Source of the DNA: Tetrahymena thermophila SB210
Taxonomy: Eukaryota > Ciliophora > Oligohymenophorea > Hymenostomatida > Tetrahymenidae
Reading direction: 5' to 3'
DNA: 64,000 bases
NCBI RefSeq assembly: GCF_000189635.1
Contig: NW_002476326.1
Location: forward strand, 124,001 to 188,000
Shown one piece after another: positions 24,595-37,494 of the stretch. Made by a program: the position numbers and the translations under genes. The notes under the pieces were generated by a model. The model was not told where the DNA came from and made no database searches. It worked only from the letters and a program-made list of their open reading frames with translations. The stretch's first letter is position 1. Every line of letters starts with the position of its first letter.

Positions 24595-25967
24595 TTTGAG
24601 TTATCTTTATCTAAAAATAATTTTAAAGTTATACTTAAGTTCTATCTTTGCTTAAAAAGTAATATTTAATAAAAAGAATTGAGTTTGTTTTTAATTTTTA
24701 GAAAATCTAAAATTAATTTATTTCTTTACTTGTTGCTTTATAATATCATTAACCATGAAATCATTTAAAAGAATTATTCTATAATTTAAAATATTTTTAA
24801 TATTTTAAAACTAAATTGATTTTCTTTAATGCATTTTAAATTTTATATTTTAAACATATCAGTTTGGTTATTTATATGTCAAATCATCAGAAATACTTAC
24901 TACAAATATGAAACTTTAAATTATTCAATATGGATTATTAAATAATATAATTAATTATTCTATTTTTTGATAAATAAAATTTTTTTTATTAAACTCTTTA
25001 TCATTTTTCTTCACTTTTAAAAATAAAAAATAAACATTTTTATGTTGGTTCTAATTTAAATGTTTATATGTTTGCTTCTAAAATAAATACTGTTATTATT
25101 ATTCATATTTATAAACTTAAATAAATGCTACTGATTAGAATTTAATTAGATATTTTTATTTAGAATATATAATAAACTATTCAAATTATATGGTTTAGTC
25201 GAGTAAGTCAATCACAATTTTTAAAATATAAATACCAAGCCTTTAGAATTGTAATGAATTTTTAAAAAATACCCCTCTCCTTCATTCTCCACTCCTTAAA
25301 TAATTGCAAATACTTTTTTAAAATAAGTAATAGCTTTGATTGATTTTTATTGAATTAAATAGCCGAATCAAAATAATAATAAAAATTTGCAGTAAATACC
25401 TAATTTTTTTTATTTTTAAAAAATGAAATGCTTATTTATAATATCAAATTATTTTAGTAAATAATGTCTGTCTAAATAATTAATTAAAATAAATAATATT
25501 AAACAAAAAAATATATTTTTCAAATTTCTTTTCTGATCATAATTTCATATATGATTTATTAAATATTTTCTAAATATAAAAAGAATATTATTTTTAAGTA
25601 AAATAATCAAATGGCATCCTGATGTATATTTATTAAAATATTTTCCTAATCAATACTTGAAATGTAATTAACATAAAATGAAAAATATTGGTTTTAATAA
25701 TTAATAGTAATTTTTTTCTAATTGCAAATTTTTCATAGTATAAGAAAATTTAGAGGTCATATTCTAATAGTTTCAAATTATTTTTTGATTACTGATTTTG
25801 GATCAAAAATATCAAAAAGCATTAATTAATTTTGATTTATTCTATTTAGAATTAAATATTTCTAATTTTTCAAATTATCAAATCTTTGAATTATTTACTT
25901 TTAATTTTTAACAACAAAAATAGTTTAATCTAAATAAAAAACTTAAAACTATCTTATTTCTTCTATT
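24595..25967. other. AT-rich intergenic region
   Basis: Nothing recognisable. Confidence 0.6.
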
Positions 25968-27300
25968 ATGGGTCAACCAAACTCAAACAAGTTAATAAAA
26001 TAATAATCTAACTATTTATTTAATTTAATACCTTTAGTAAACAATACTTTTCATATTTTAGGGAGAGTAATTGAGCTAAATATCAATACTTTATCAGGAA
26101 AAAAATATATTTTTGCAAATGATTGAAGAAAACAGTCAGTTTTGAATAAACTTTTTTACCTAAAAGGATATTAAAAACAAAATAATAGAGAGTCATAAAA
26201 GTAAAGATAATTTCTAATAAAAATATAAATTGAGTTTATATGGGGCATTGTTTGTATTAAAGGATGAATTTGAGTTATGGATAAAAGCTAATTAGAGATT
26301 TAAGATGTAGAATATTTATGAGTTTTAATATTAAGCGATTAAAAGTAATATAGTAAAATTGATTGATAAACAAGAATCACATACAGCTTAAGGACCATGT
26401 AAATGAAATACCGACATCGCTCATCTGCTAAATCTGCTAAGAACTGGATAAATATATTAAAAAGAATGTAAGGATATCTTAATTTTTAAGTAGTCCTTTT
26501 TATTCGTAATTTAAGGAGAAACTATTATTATAAAGGATAAAGATAAGTCAATAAAAAATTTAAAACAAAGATTGGCTATAAAAAGAGTATTTTGAGAAAA
26601 CCATGGTGAAGAAGTTGCTAATCTTAATAAAATAGATCTAGCATATTAAGATAAAAACGACTGCAATAACTAATATATATTTAAATCAAAACTTGACTAA
26701 AGCATAAATTATTGGAGAAACATATGCTGTTGTGGTAGATACTCTTAGTAATATAAGTTTATTATCCTTATAAAAAGAGATTAAGGCTAATCAATTATTT
26801 GATAAAAAATACTAGTTACACTTTTTTATTAGAATAGCTAGTATTATAATTATATTTAATGAAATTTTTATAATATTAATGTCGATACAATCGGAAAAAT
26901 CTGTAAAATAGACAAAATAATAAAGTGGTATTAGCTATTATTTGTATTCAAAACACTTGGCATTCCATATTTATACTAGAGCAAAATTTTTAATTTTTTG
27001 ATGAGTATGGATGGATCAATATAAATATAAATCGTATTAATGCTTTATTTTTTATAATTAGAGGTTAAAACTAACATTGATATTAAATTAAAAAAATAAA
27101 CTGTTTCTAAATTAATATTGCAAAATAATTAAAAAATATATTAGATTTATAGGGCAATAAAAGTAAAGTAAACACAATAAAGGCTTCTTGAAATTTTGAT
27201 TAATTTTTAATTTATATACAATCTAAAAATAAAAACTAATATTTGTCAAAAAAAATTTTATCAATTTTTTACTGTGAATATTTTAAATTTTGAGTAATGA
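25968..27300 (+). other. Coding-like frame interrupted by TGA codons (possible decayed gene)
   Basis: ATG at 25968 (MGQPNSNKLIKQQ...) joins in phase, through a 25-nt GTA...TAG gap at 26037-26061, to one frame that stays coding-like to 27300. It includes LSLYGALFVLKDEFELWIKA, NIYEFQYQAIKSNIVKLIDK and DCNNQYIFKSKLDQSINYWR. Five TGA codons fall in that frame, at 26143, 26404, 26593, 26800 and 26872. No intron set I tried removes them all. No family was recognised. It may be a decayed gene, a gene with unseen introns, or chance openness, since TGA is rare in such AT-rich DNA. Confidence 0.3.
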
Positions 27301-28369
27301 AGGTTTGAGCTGAAATTATATCTTTTCAAATGCAATTTGTTAATATATAATATTTTATGATAAAAATAATTAGTCCATAAATAGCTAAATTAATGTCAAA
27401 AAGATTATTAAAACTTAGTTACTGAATTTATTAAATTAAAATTAAAGTTTTTTAGTTTAATATTTTGAATATTTGTATTCATTTTTCTAAGCCATATTAT
27501 CTTCAAATAAATTATTTTTTATTGATTTTTTTATGAAATTATTTAATTAATATCTTTCATTTATTCAAAATTTATTTTAATTTCACAAATAAATTACATA
27601 AAAAGATAAATTAATAAAGAATATAAATTTCTGATTATTATGTATATTTTATAAACATTTGTAACAGAAAAATACACATAAAGCTTCTTCTTTAGACAAA
27701 TAATTAAATATTTGTTTTAAAATATAAAAAATATTAAATAATTTTCTAAAAAACTTATTTGAAGAATTAATAAATTACTATTTAAAATACTAGATTATCA
27801 ATTTTAAAATAATTTAAATTTTAATCACTAAGCAATTCAAAAAAGCATAGAAAAATAATAAATTCTGATATTATTTAAATTATTTAAGTGTTTTTAAATT
27901 AGCTATAAAATCTTATTAATTCTTAAACGCTAACTTTTCAAAACTTAAATTTTGTAAAGATAATAATAATGATGATATATGAAAGTGAAATTTATCATAT
28001 ACACTTAGTTTTTATTGTTAAGATTCAAAGCTATTTATATAAATTTCTCAAATTAAGACCTATTTTTTTGGACAAGCACCTGATTGGATCATCTTAGAAA
28101 TATTATTAATGAGTAAAATAGAGTAAAAAAATTAGTTATTTGTAATACATTTAATTGTAATGAAAGGTGAACATAATATCACCTAATCAAATGATGATAT
28201 CTCACTAATAAAAAACAATAATAGATAGATAAATAAATAATTCAAAGAGAAGAAAGACAAAACCTTTGAGATTTTATAAATACGAGTTATTATTCTAAAT
28301 TATAATTATCAAATAACAAAAAGTATCAAAAATCAATATATTAGTAAAAACATCAACAATACACATAAA
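27301..28369. other. AT-rich intergenic region
   Basis: No gene seen. The last 150 bases are the A-rich leader of the LITAF-domain gene. Confidence 0.6.
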
Positions 28370-29040
28370 ATGAATCAAAATTATTAATATCAACCTTATG
28401 GAAGGTTAAATGAAACTGAGGATAATATTCCTCAAGGATAGCCAGTTGAAAGCCAAAACATATAAATGGCTCGTATGTCTTAAACTCCTTAACAACCAAT
28501 ATCAATTCCATAATAAATTCCAGTTTAATAAACTTATCCTCAAAATATTCCTCAACAATACAACTATCCTCCTCTCCCATAAGGATAATTAAGCTCTCCT
28601 CCCTAGATGTATGCTTCAAATCCTGCACCAGTGAATCCTTATTCCCAAATGGGTTAATCATAGGTATAAGTACAAAATGTTGCTCCTGTTTAATAAAGTA
28701 AACATTTTTTATTTTATTTTTTAAATTAACTATTCTATTTAATGATCTAAAATTAATTTTAAATTTTATATTAGATTTTGCCATGCTACCTATTGTAAAC
28801 CATCCTACTTCTAGACATCCTCAATAATTATACTGTGCTAATTGCAAGTAATACACAACTACAAAGGTTGCTCTTAAAAACGGATCTGGAGCTTACATTG
28901 CTGGTGGTGTTATTGCAGCTTGTGGTTTCTGGTTAGGTTGTTGCTTAATTCCTTGTATGGTTGATGATTGTAAAGATTCAGTACACTTTTGCACGAGATG
29001 CGGTAGCAACCTAGGTTCAAAGAGATTCTTGTTTGATTGA
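28370..29040 (+). CDS. LITAF-domain (SIMPLE-like) membrane protein
   Basis: Two exons, 28370-28697 and 28775-29040, with a 77-nt intron; 197 residues. LITAF-domain proteins are monotopic proteins of late endosomal and lysosomal membranes, held by a hydrophobic hairpin inside a zinc-binding domain. The N-terminal 105 residues are Pro/Gln-rich (QQPISIPQQIPVQQ; YPPLPQGQLSSPPQMY), as in other family members, where such stretches bind trafficking partners. The C-terminal domain shows the first CxxC knuckle (LYCANCKQYTTTKVALKNGS), the hydrophobic insertion (YIAGGVIAACGFWLGCCLIP CMVDD) and the second knuckle (VHFCTRCGSNLGSKRF). All zinc-ligand cysteines are present. The start is the first ATG after an A-rich leader. 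Confidence 0.92.
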
Positions 29041-30795
29041 GAGCCAAATTTACTTGAACACATTTAAACAATAATAAATGACTTTAAATTCAATTAATAA
29101 ATTAAATAAAAATATGATCAAACAAACAATCAATCAATCAATAAATATTTGAATCTAAATGCTAATCAAATAAAAAAGATTTGGATTATGAAAAGCTAAA
29201 TTCACTTTATAATATAATAAAAAACTAAATATTTATGATAAATATTTTTTAAGGACATACTGTATTTTCCTATTTCCATGTTAAAATATAAAATAATAAC
29301 TTATTAATCAATTAATAATAAAAAATGCATATATGATTGATTGTTTAATTTCGATAATTTTACTCAAAACAATACTCTGAATACGAGAAAAGCAAAAATA
29401 TCTTTAAGATATATATAAATAAGATGTTAATTTACATTTTTAAAAGATTTAATAAATATTTTTGAAATGAATTGTTTAAAGCTGATTTAGATATCAACTT
29501 GCAAAATAACTACGAATATGCTTTGAAACCAAATATTTTTCATATTATTTTGATTAAAATTTTATAAATATTATAATATTTTTTTTGAATTTTAATATAC
29601 TCATAAACTTACATCATGGATTTAAGTTTATTAATTTATTTTATAAAATAATTATTTTTGTTTTCTTAAAAAATGAAAATTTTAAATCATAAATCTACTA
29701 TTTTCATGATAAAAATAAAATTAAAATTATGAAATGAGATAAAAATACCCTATTTTTATTTAGTAATCTTTATATTTAATAAAATTTTATTAAAATATTG
29801 TTTGTTATAGAAAAGCATATTTTAAGGCATCGATGCAAGTAAATTTTGAAGATTTTCTTCATTTAATTCATAATAAACAAAATTATATAAAAATACTGTT
29901 TGTCTTGTAAAATTATATTTTAAGGTATCATTAAAAGTGCATTTTAATCATGTTTTTCATTTTAAATTCATACAAATAAAATTAGAAGAATTATGGTGCA
30001 CTTAATATTTATTTTAGAAAAATAAAAATTAAAATATATTTTTAGAAGTTAATTATCTAATTTGTGTATTTTTAAAACTGTTTCATTTTATCCTTAAATA
30101 TTCTTCAAGATATGCCTAAAATTTTTTTTAGCTTAATAAAAGCACAAATAAAAAACCACATTTATAACCAGTAAAACTTAAATAAGTTTACAAAATAATA
30201 ATTATTAAATTTTTTTTATTTGCATAATATTTTTTGTATTAATTTTTTATTTTAACAACTATGTAACATAGAATTAGAATTTACAAAATGTATGCTCAAA
30301 AATACAAAAAATTAAATTAAATTTTTATTTAATTTTGCTTAATTTTGTGTAGAAACTAATTTTAAATTTATCTATTTTGAGATAATTAATTATAAAATTA
30401 AATATATTTTGCTTTTTAAAAGATTCATTAACATTTAATATTATTTATTGTAGATTTACTTAGTATATAATATACTAATGAAGAATATTATTATAATTAT
30501 TTAAAATTCTACTCATATTTTATATAAAAAGCTAAATATTTTTGTATTGTGTTCATATTATCAAACAATAAAAAAGCAGATTTAAGTTTTCTTACTTTTG
30601 TTATTATAAATTGATATAATTATTTATATTCACTATTTGTTTTTTATTATTTTATAACCTGAAAGATTAATCTAAAAAAAGAAAGTAGAAATATAAATAT
30701 TATAATTTTTTATTATTCCTAATTCTCAAAATAAAAAATCTACTTATTCACTAACTAACTCTATTACTACTTAAAAATTTGAATTATACTTATGG
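29041..30795. other. AT-rich intergenic region
   Basis: Nothing recognisable. ATG at 30792 lies four bases before the chosen start of the next gene but leads to a wrong frame. Confidence 0.6.
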
Positions 30796-33700
30796 ATGGA
30801 ACTGCAAAAGCTACTCCTTCTAACGTTACTGTTTCCAATACTAATAATTTCTTCTATAGGTTTGATATCAACTTACTTTACTTATTAAAATGTCAAAGAT
30901 ATTCTTAAAGAAGCTCAATAAAACCTTTTAAATGATTAAATATAATCGATAAAAATAATTATTTCAGCTCAGAAGGCTAAATTAGATACATAGTTTATTA
31001 AGATGGGTAGAGAAATCTAAATGGTTAATAACTTTTATAGAAAATCTATAAATGATTAGGTTTATATAAATCCTTTTTATGAAATAAATAACACTATAGC
31101 TTTAGCTGGATCTCTTAATTTAACAGATTTGACTGATCCTAGAGTTGTTTAGGTTTTGAAAGGAGGAATTTCGGTTTCTTCATGGTAAAATTAAAATTAA
31201 AAAAATACTTTTGAATGATTTGTGTTAGTTTATTTAACTTCTAGCTCACCAACTTATTTTTAATAATTTATAAATAGTTAAAAACTTAATTGTTTTGTAT
31301 GATATTAATCTTGTTTGCTTTTCAGATAGTTTATTATTTTGTGTTGAAAAACTTATCAAAAATAAAAATAGAATTCTAAAATATTTTAATATGAAATTTT
31401 TATTAATTTAATTTAATAAGGTTTCTTAAAAATGTGAGTTCAAGTGATTTCTCAAAATTACCTCAGCCTTCCATTTCAAATATTAAGCATTAAAATAGCA
31501 TAGAATATCTGATAAGATCAATTTACTTAGCAAATAAATTTACAAAATCCTTTTACTTTGAAGACTAGGCGAGAGGATTCTAAAATGATGGATTAGCTAT
31601 TTCTAATCCATATAGGCAGATTAGGCTTGATAAAGTAATTTTAAAGGAATAGCATTGTTAGACATAGTATTATGATGCCAGATGTAGGTCTTGGTATGTT
31701 GAAACTAGTTAAATCAGTCAATAAGATGATAATCTTATTTATGTTACAGATCCTATCTTAATTTTTACAGAATTAATTCCTTATTTAGGAACAGCATTTT
31801 GTTCAAAAATAATGTTCAAAAATGAAGTAAGTAAATTATTTTTGCAAATCTTTTTATAAAGGACTTTTAAAAAAATATAAAGCTACAGAGTGTGGGATGT
31901 GGATATTTTAGGCCTGATAAATTTGAGCTAATATCAAGCACTAGTATATTTTCTAATGGATTTCAAATAATAACAGTTGCTAGATCTTAATAGACTATTT
32001 TTTACCAGGGCATTGAAAATGGCTACAATAAAACTTTACAAGATCTACTATTTGATAAAAATGAAACTTTATTTTAATAATTTATAAGCGAAATACCTTA
32101 AAATTTTACTTAATATCAGTATAAAGTAATTTAATCTAAAATAGGTTTACCCTTTTTAGAAAGAAACTCTGATGAATTCTACACATTTGATTTTCAGACT
32201 AAGAATAATTCATACATAAGCATTACAACTCCAATAAATATTATAGATAAAATAAACTCATAATAATTCTAATTATATAATATTTTCACTTTTTATACCA
32301 TTATCTCAAAGGAAAAGATACTTCAGTACTACCAAGAACTTTAGTCTTAAATATTGAGTATTTAAATAATTATATTTATTTTCTCTGCTATGATTGTGGT
32401 AAATTAACATTTTACTTATTTAAATTTTACATTTCCATCAAAATTTTATTTTAACTATTAATATTAAAGATTTAATTTTCATTTTATTTTATATTATGAA
32501 TAATCTATTATTTGCAAAATTATTTATTAAACAAATGGTAGTATTTAACTTTCAAAATAAAATCAATTTACTATAAACCCTCATAAATTAAAATTAAATT
32601 AATTATGTGTTATTTTACCCTTGAGTTTTTAATAAAAAAATGCTAGTTTTTTTAAAATAATTAGATGCTTAATTATTTTTATAAAGTGGATTAACAGTAT
32701 ATTTTTATTTAATAATATTTCAAAAAATTAAAAATAAGCAAATAAATTTGTTATAAAAATATTTATTATTAAATATTTAGGGAATATTTTCTATAATATC
32801 TTATGTACATGGAATTAGCATTGCAAAAAAAATAGAAAATCCTATTTAGAATCTAACCTTTTTTCTTTAGTAAGTGACTGTAAACGATTTAGGATTATTA
32901 GTTAACAGCTAATTTAATAATTTAGAGAGTATATTAACTTTATAAGAAGAATTAGAAACATAAGAGGTAAAAATTCTATTTGAGACATTTTTGGATTTGT
33001 TTACATCTTTGAAAATAGTGTCATAAACTATTTATGATAAAAATCACTCTGCTGCAATTATAGAATTAAATTAGGCTATTAAAAAGTTTTCTTAAAGAAG
33101 TGACAGATTTGCTTTAGGGATTTGCTATAATAACTTAGGAAATATTTTGGTTAAAGAAAGTAGATATTAAGAAGCTATGGAAAATTATCTTTAATCAATA
33201 ATCTAAATTGATTACGATCTTGGTAAATACGAGCAAGAAAACAATTTTGAGGAAGAAATAGCTAATTCCTCTGCAGCAAATATACCTATTATTGAAGAAG
33301 ATATTGATGATAGCGATAATAATCAAAGTATTGAGCAAGATATAGTCATGGCTTATAATGAAGATGAAGATAATAACTTTTTTACAAACAAATTATCTTA
33401 GCATAAATAAAAAAGATTAATTGAACTTTATCGCTTAAAATTCGATAGAATGATAAACTTTTCAAAGGCTTTTAAATTGTACAACTTACAAACGAAAAAT
33501 TATTTATGGAAAGAATATTAATAAATATTGGAACAAACATTAATTATAACAAAATACATACTTAAAGATTAACCTTTTAAATTGAACTATCTGTTGCAAG
33601 AGCTTTCATTTTGCTTTCTTAAGCAAAATAAATATAGAAGTGCTATAATTTACTTAAAAAAATGTTAAAGGATTATTGCTTCAGAAAAAAAGAAGATGAA

Positions 33701-35854
33701 TGACAAGATAAATAACAACCTAAAACTAAATTAAAGCATGAACAATTTTGAAAATAAATACTTTTAAAAAAGAGGTAAAAAGAGAAGTACCTTTGTCTCT
33801 GAAGTTAATTCGATTTCTAATTATCAATCATCTGTTTTTTTCAATCGATAAAGCAGTTAGAATGTCCTAATCAGTCCAAGAACTTTAAACTAAAATCAAT
33901 CTTACATTTAGAATGACAACTTTTCCATCAAGCATTTAAATAATAATGCTAATAAAATAATTTCTCCAAGTGAATCAGAAATCTTTTTGAAGTAAAACAA
34001 TTTTTTATTTTTGAAAATAAAAATTATTTCAATTAATTTTATATGAATTAAATCAAAGCGATCCACATATAAATCCTTTCAATACTTAGTAAAATTCTTT
34101 AGATCTCATGGAAGGCAAAATCATAAATTAATAGGCTAGATGCTTGATGTTTAAGGGCAAAAACTATAATGCATTTGAGATTTTACTTTAAAATTTTGAA
34201 AATCTGCAAACTTATTACTAAGAAGATAGATTAATTTGCTTATTGCTCATTAACTAATGCCTAAATTAGATAATAAAAAATATAGAAAAAAATATGAACT
34301 CATCTAAATATATTTATTATTAAATTATAAATATTGAAAAAATATACTCTTAAGAAATAGAAAAGATAAATCAAAAAATAGACAATGCATTAAATGACAC
34401 TTAAAGAAGATATTCATAGACCTAAAGTGAAATGGTATTTACTTAAAGTTAATATAGATATATCGAAATATCGAATCCATTAATTTAGTTGTAAGTCATG
34501 TAATAAAATAAGTTTGAAAACAGAGTTGAAAATGTATAGTTGTATTTATAAAATTTAAAAGAACAATTAAAAGTTGCTTTGAAAGTTGAGAAAATTCTTG
34601 AGGGATTAAATACATCAATAATAAATTTTATTAAAAAGTTTTCTGTCAAATACCTACGACTTTCTGTAATAGTGGACTTGTAAGACGAAATATTTATATC
34701 AGAAGTGAATCAAATTATTGATGAAATTTACAGCAGCATATTGATAGAAAAATACGATGTCATGGAGGTTATTAAATTAGAAAAATACTCAAAATAAATT
34801 ATACCATTTACCTCTGTTTACTAGCTTAAGCAACTTAAATTTCACTATAAATATGCTCTACGAGCCATGTATTTTGCAAAGACCAGAAGAAACATACCGT
34901 TTGAAACTATTTTAAAATCAATTTCAAAGTCTATAGCGAATTTAAACTAAAACTCTGCAAAACCTAAAGAATTTGTTGATAGAACTTAAAATTTTATCAT
35001 TCTTTTTACAAATTTATCTAAAGAGGACTGTGATAAGTTAAAATAGCAGATAATAAACTATTTTCCTTTTGATACATCAATAAAAATAATCATTTTCAAC
35101 ATGATTGTCACTTCTTAAGTTTTAAAATTAGTGAATTATTCTTATCTTTTAGCTGATCCAGACGATGAAGAGAGAGAAATAGAAAATGATATTTAAAATG
35201 AATTGCATTCGACTTAATATATGAAAACTAATTATGACAATATTTTAGACACTAACTTTGAAGATTAGTCTCTGAATTAAATCAATAAAAAGGTTTTAAA
35301 TAACAATTTTACAAGAGAAAAGATGTCAAGTATTAGCAAACAAAACGATTAAAGAGAATACTTAAATAACTAAGATAATTGTAAATAAACTGAATAATAA
35401 TATAAATTTAATTTAATTATTTTAATATTAAGTAAATTTAGATTTTAGGGGCGATGATGTTTTTGATGATTTTGACTATAACTTTAACATTATGAATATC
35501 TAAAATAAAAACAACTTAGCTTAAACAGCTTAAACAATATAAACCAGCAACAAATATCAATATAATTAGATTTAGAAGTCAAAGTATTAGAATAAAGACA
35601 GAACAAGCGAAAATTAAATATAATTGTCTAAAAACACAACAAATACTTTAGAAGAAATAGAGCAAGAAAGAATATACAATAGCTCAAATACTGATTTTCA
35701 ACAAAATGAAGCAGCTTCTTAAATTTATTTGTGCAAAAAAAAATAATTAAAAGTTAAAATATTTGTAAATAAATTATAGCTTGTAAATTATTTAAAAAAC
35801 AAGAGGGAAGTCATCGAAAGTTTAGGAACTCCCTTACTGTATGAAAGGTTGTGA
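30796..35854 (+). CDS. Cache-like ectodomain / TPR-like / degenerate VWA-like membrane protein (paralogue 1)
   Basis: Six exons: 30796-31184, 31421-31826, 31883-32398, 32781-33991, 34059-35380 and 35442-35854, 1418 residues with all phases consistent. An N-terminal signal anchor (KLLLLTLLFPILIISSIGLI, about 5-27) precedes a roughly 400-residue ectodomain with the Cache-type hallmark YYDARCRSWY (about 213-222). A second transmembrane segment lies at about 422-449 (ILSIQIIIFIFSAMIVGIFS). The cytoplasmic part has a TPR-like unit (RFALGICYNNLGNILVKESR YQEAMENYLQSI, near 530-560), an Asn-rich linker, then a VWA-like fold (YLRLSVIVDLQDEIFISEVN ... NFIILFTNLSKED) without the metal-binding DxSxS. The tail is Gln/Asn-rich. 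Extracellular Cache domains usually bind small ligands, so a sensory receptor role is inferred. A paralogue lies at 43074-48294. Confidence 0.8.
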
Positions 35855-36308
35855 TCTTTTTCATGGGTCATTAGGATAAAGTTTAATTCAAATATAACAA
35901 GTTATAAATCTATCTATTTTTCATCTCATTTCAATTTAAGTTTTTAATTTAAATCAAGATTTCTCTCATTATTTTCATTGTTTTAAAAACAAACTTTAAA
36001 TGTATCGATTAAATATTTTAAACAACACTGAAAAATGTCTTGAATTTTTAAAATAAATTTATTAATTTCAACTAAATATTTTATTTTTAAAATTCTAAAA
36101 ATATTTCCTCTTAATAACGGCTCAAAATTAATTATCAAAAATTTTAACAAAAAAAATCATTAAATTATTGAACAATTTTAGTTAATAAATCAGTAAGCAA
36201 ATACATAATTTTGTCAATAATCTGTTTTTGACAATATTTTTTTGTTAAAACGAATTTTTAAGATTAAAAAATAGAAAAAGAAGTAATAAAAGGTAAATAA
36301 GAATAAAA
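35855..36308. other. AT-rich intergenic region
   Basis: No gene seen. Confidence 0.6.
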
Positions 36309-36957
36309 ATGAAAGGGATAAAACAAATAACAAAAGAAAATAATTTTAACATAGGGTAAACCCTTCACCTTCTGTGCTATGAAATATTATTTGGAATAGT
36401 TTGGAACATCGTTTGGGGAAATATATTTTATAAATACTATTTTTTGAATACAGATTGCTTATATTTAAAGATATGGACATCATCTATTATTATTTTTAGC
36501 TTTACGAGCTCATTTGTTTACCTTTTAATAATTTACTTCTTTGTGAAGTATACAAAAGAGAAAGATGAGAGAAAATTTAATGTTGTAGTTTTGATAAATT
36601 AGATTTGGAATTGCATTTGCTGTGTAGCAAATTTATTGCTTATTTTAATCAGTTTTAATGAATACTATTTCACTGAAAAATTTGCTAATCATGGATATCT
36701 CAGCCAAACAGTAAAGTTTATTAAATACATAATTCAATTTTTTTCAATTTAATATTGAATAACTAAAATAGATAAAGTATTACCTACTCGTTATTGGGGT
36801 AACTTTGCTATTAGCAGCTATAAGCGCAGTCGTTTTATTTCTAAGTTGCTTATTTATAAGTAAATTCGAAGCAAAGAATGAGTATCATACCTACTAATTA
36901 ATACATTAAAATGAAATTAATAACTAAATAGAGCAAGCAGAATAGCTTTATGAGTGA
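36309..36957 (+). CDS. Four-TM membrane protein, uncharacterised
   Basis: Two exons, 36309-36710 and 36772-36957, with a 61-nt intron; 195 residues. Hydrophobic segments are LLCYEILFGIVWNIVWGNIF (about 20-40), IIIFSFTSSFVYLLIIYFFV (about 58-78), IWNCICCVANLLLILISF (about 94-112) and YYLLVIGVTLLLAAISAVVL FLSCLF (about 137-162). The C-terminus is polar and Gln/Glu-rich (INNQIEQAEQLYE). The pattern looks like a small tetraspan protein, but no conserved tetraspanin Cys-Cys-Gly loop is present. No family is assigned. The intron removes an in-frame TGA and keeps the phase. Confidence 0.7.
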
Positions 36958-37494
36958 AAAAAATATATTATAATTATTATATCAAAATTATTTATTTTTT
37001 TATGTTTATATCTAACTCACAGATATGTACCTAAATATTTATAAATTAATTTATTTATATTATTAGAAAATTAATTAAAATCTATTGCATAAATTGTATT
37101 TATTCTAATGATATAATTAAAAAGAAATTATTTTAATTGTAATTAAATTCCTCATAACTATGAGTAATCAATTAATTATTGGTTCTGTTTTTTATTACAC
37201 TTGATAATTTTTTTTAACTCTCCTATTCTATTTAATGAACAGTTTGTGGGAAAATATAAAGATAGTAAAAATGAAATCCTTTAACATTTGCATATAATAA
37301 ATTTTATTAAAATTATATTCTATATTTTAAATTAATTTAATTTTTTTCATTAATTTTAATTTTATAATGATATGATAGTTCAAAATAATTGAAATTATAA
37401 GATAAAAAATAATTATCTTTCATATGAATTCTTAAATTAAAATATTTTCTATATTATTCATATTTATTTATTTATAGGTTGTCTGGAAATGTGA
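36958..37494. other. AT-rich intergenic region
   Basis: Nothing recognisable. Confidence 0.6.

Noticed and set aside
28353-28784. Minus-strand 143-codon standard-code frame
   Set aside because: It is antisense to the LITAF-domain gene, whose plus-strand reading gives a complete recognised domain.
30792-30898. First ATG of the paralogue 1 gene (four bases upstream)
   Set aside because: Its frame hits TGA without giving the signal anchor; ATG at 30796 gives the hydrophobic segment and joins exon 2.
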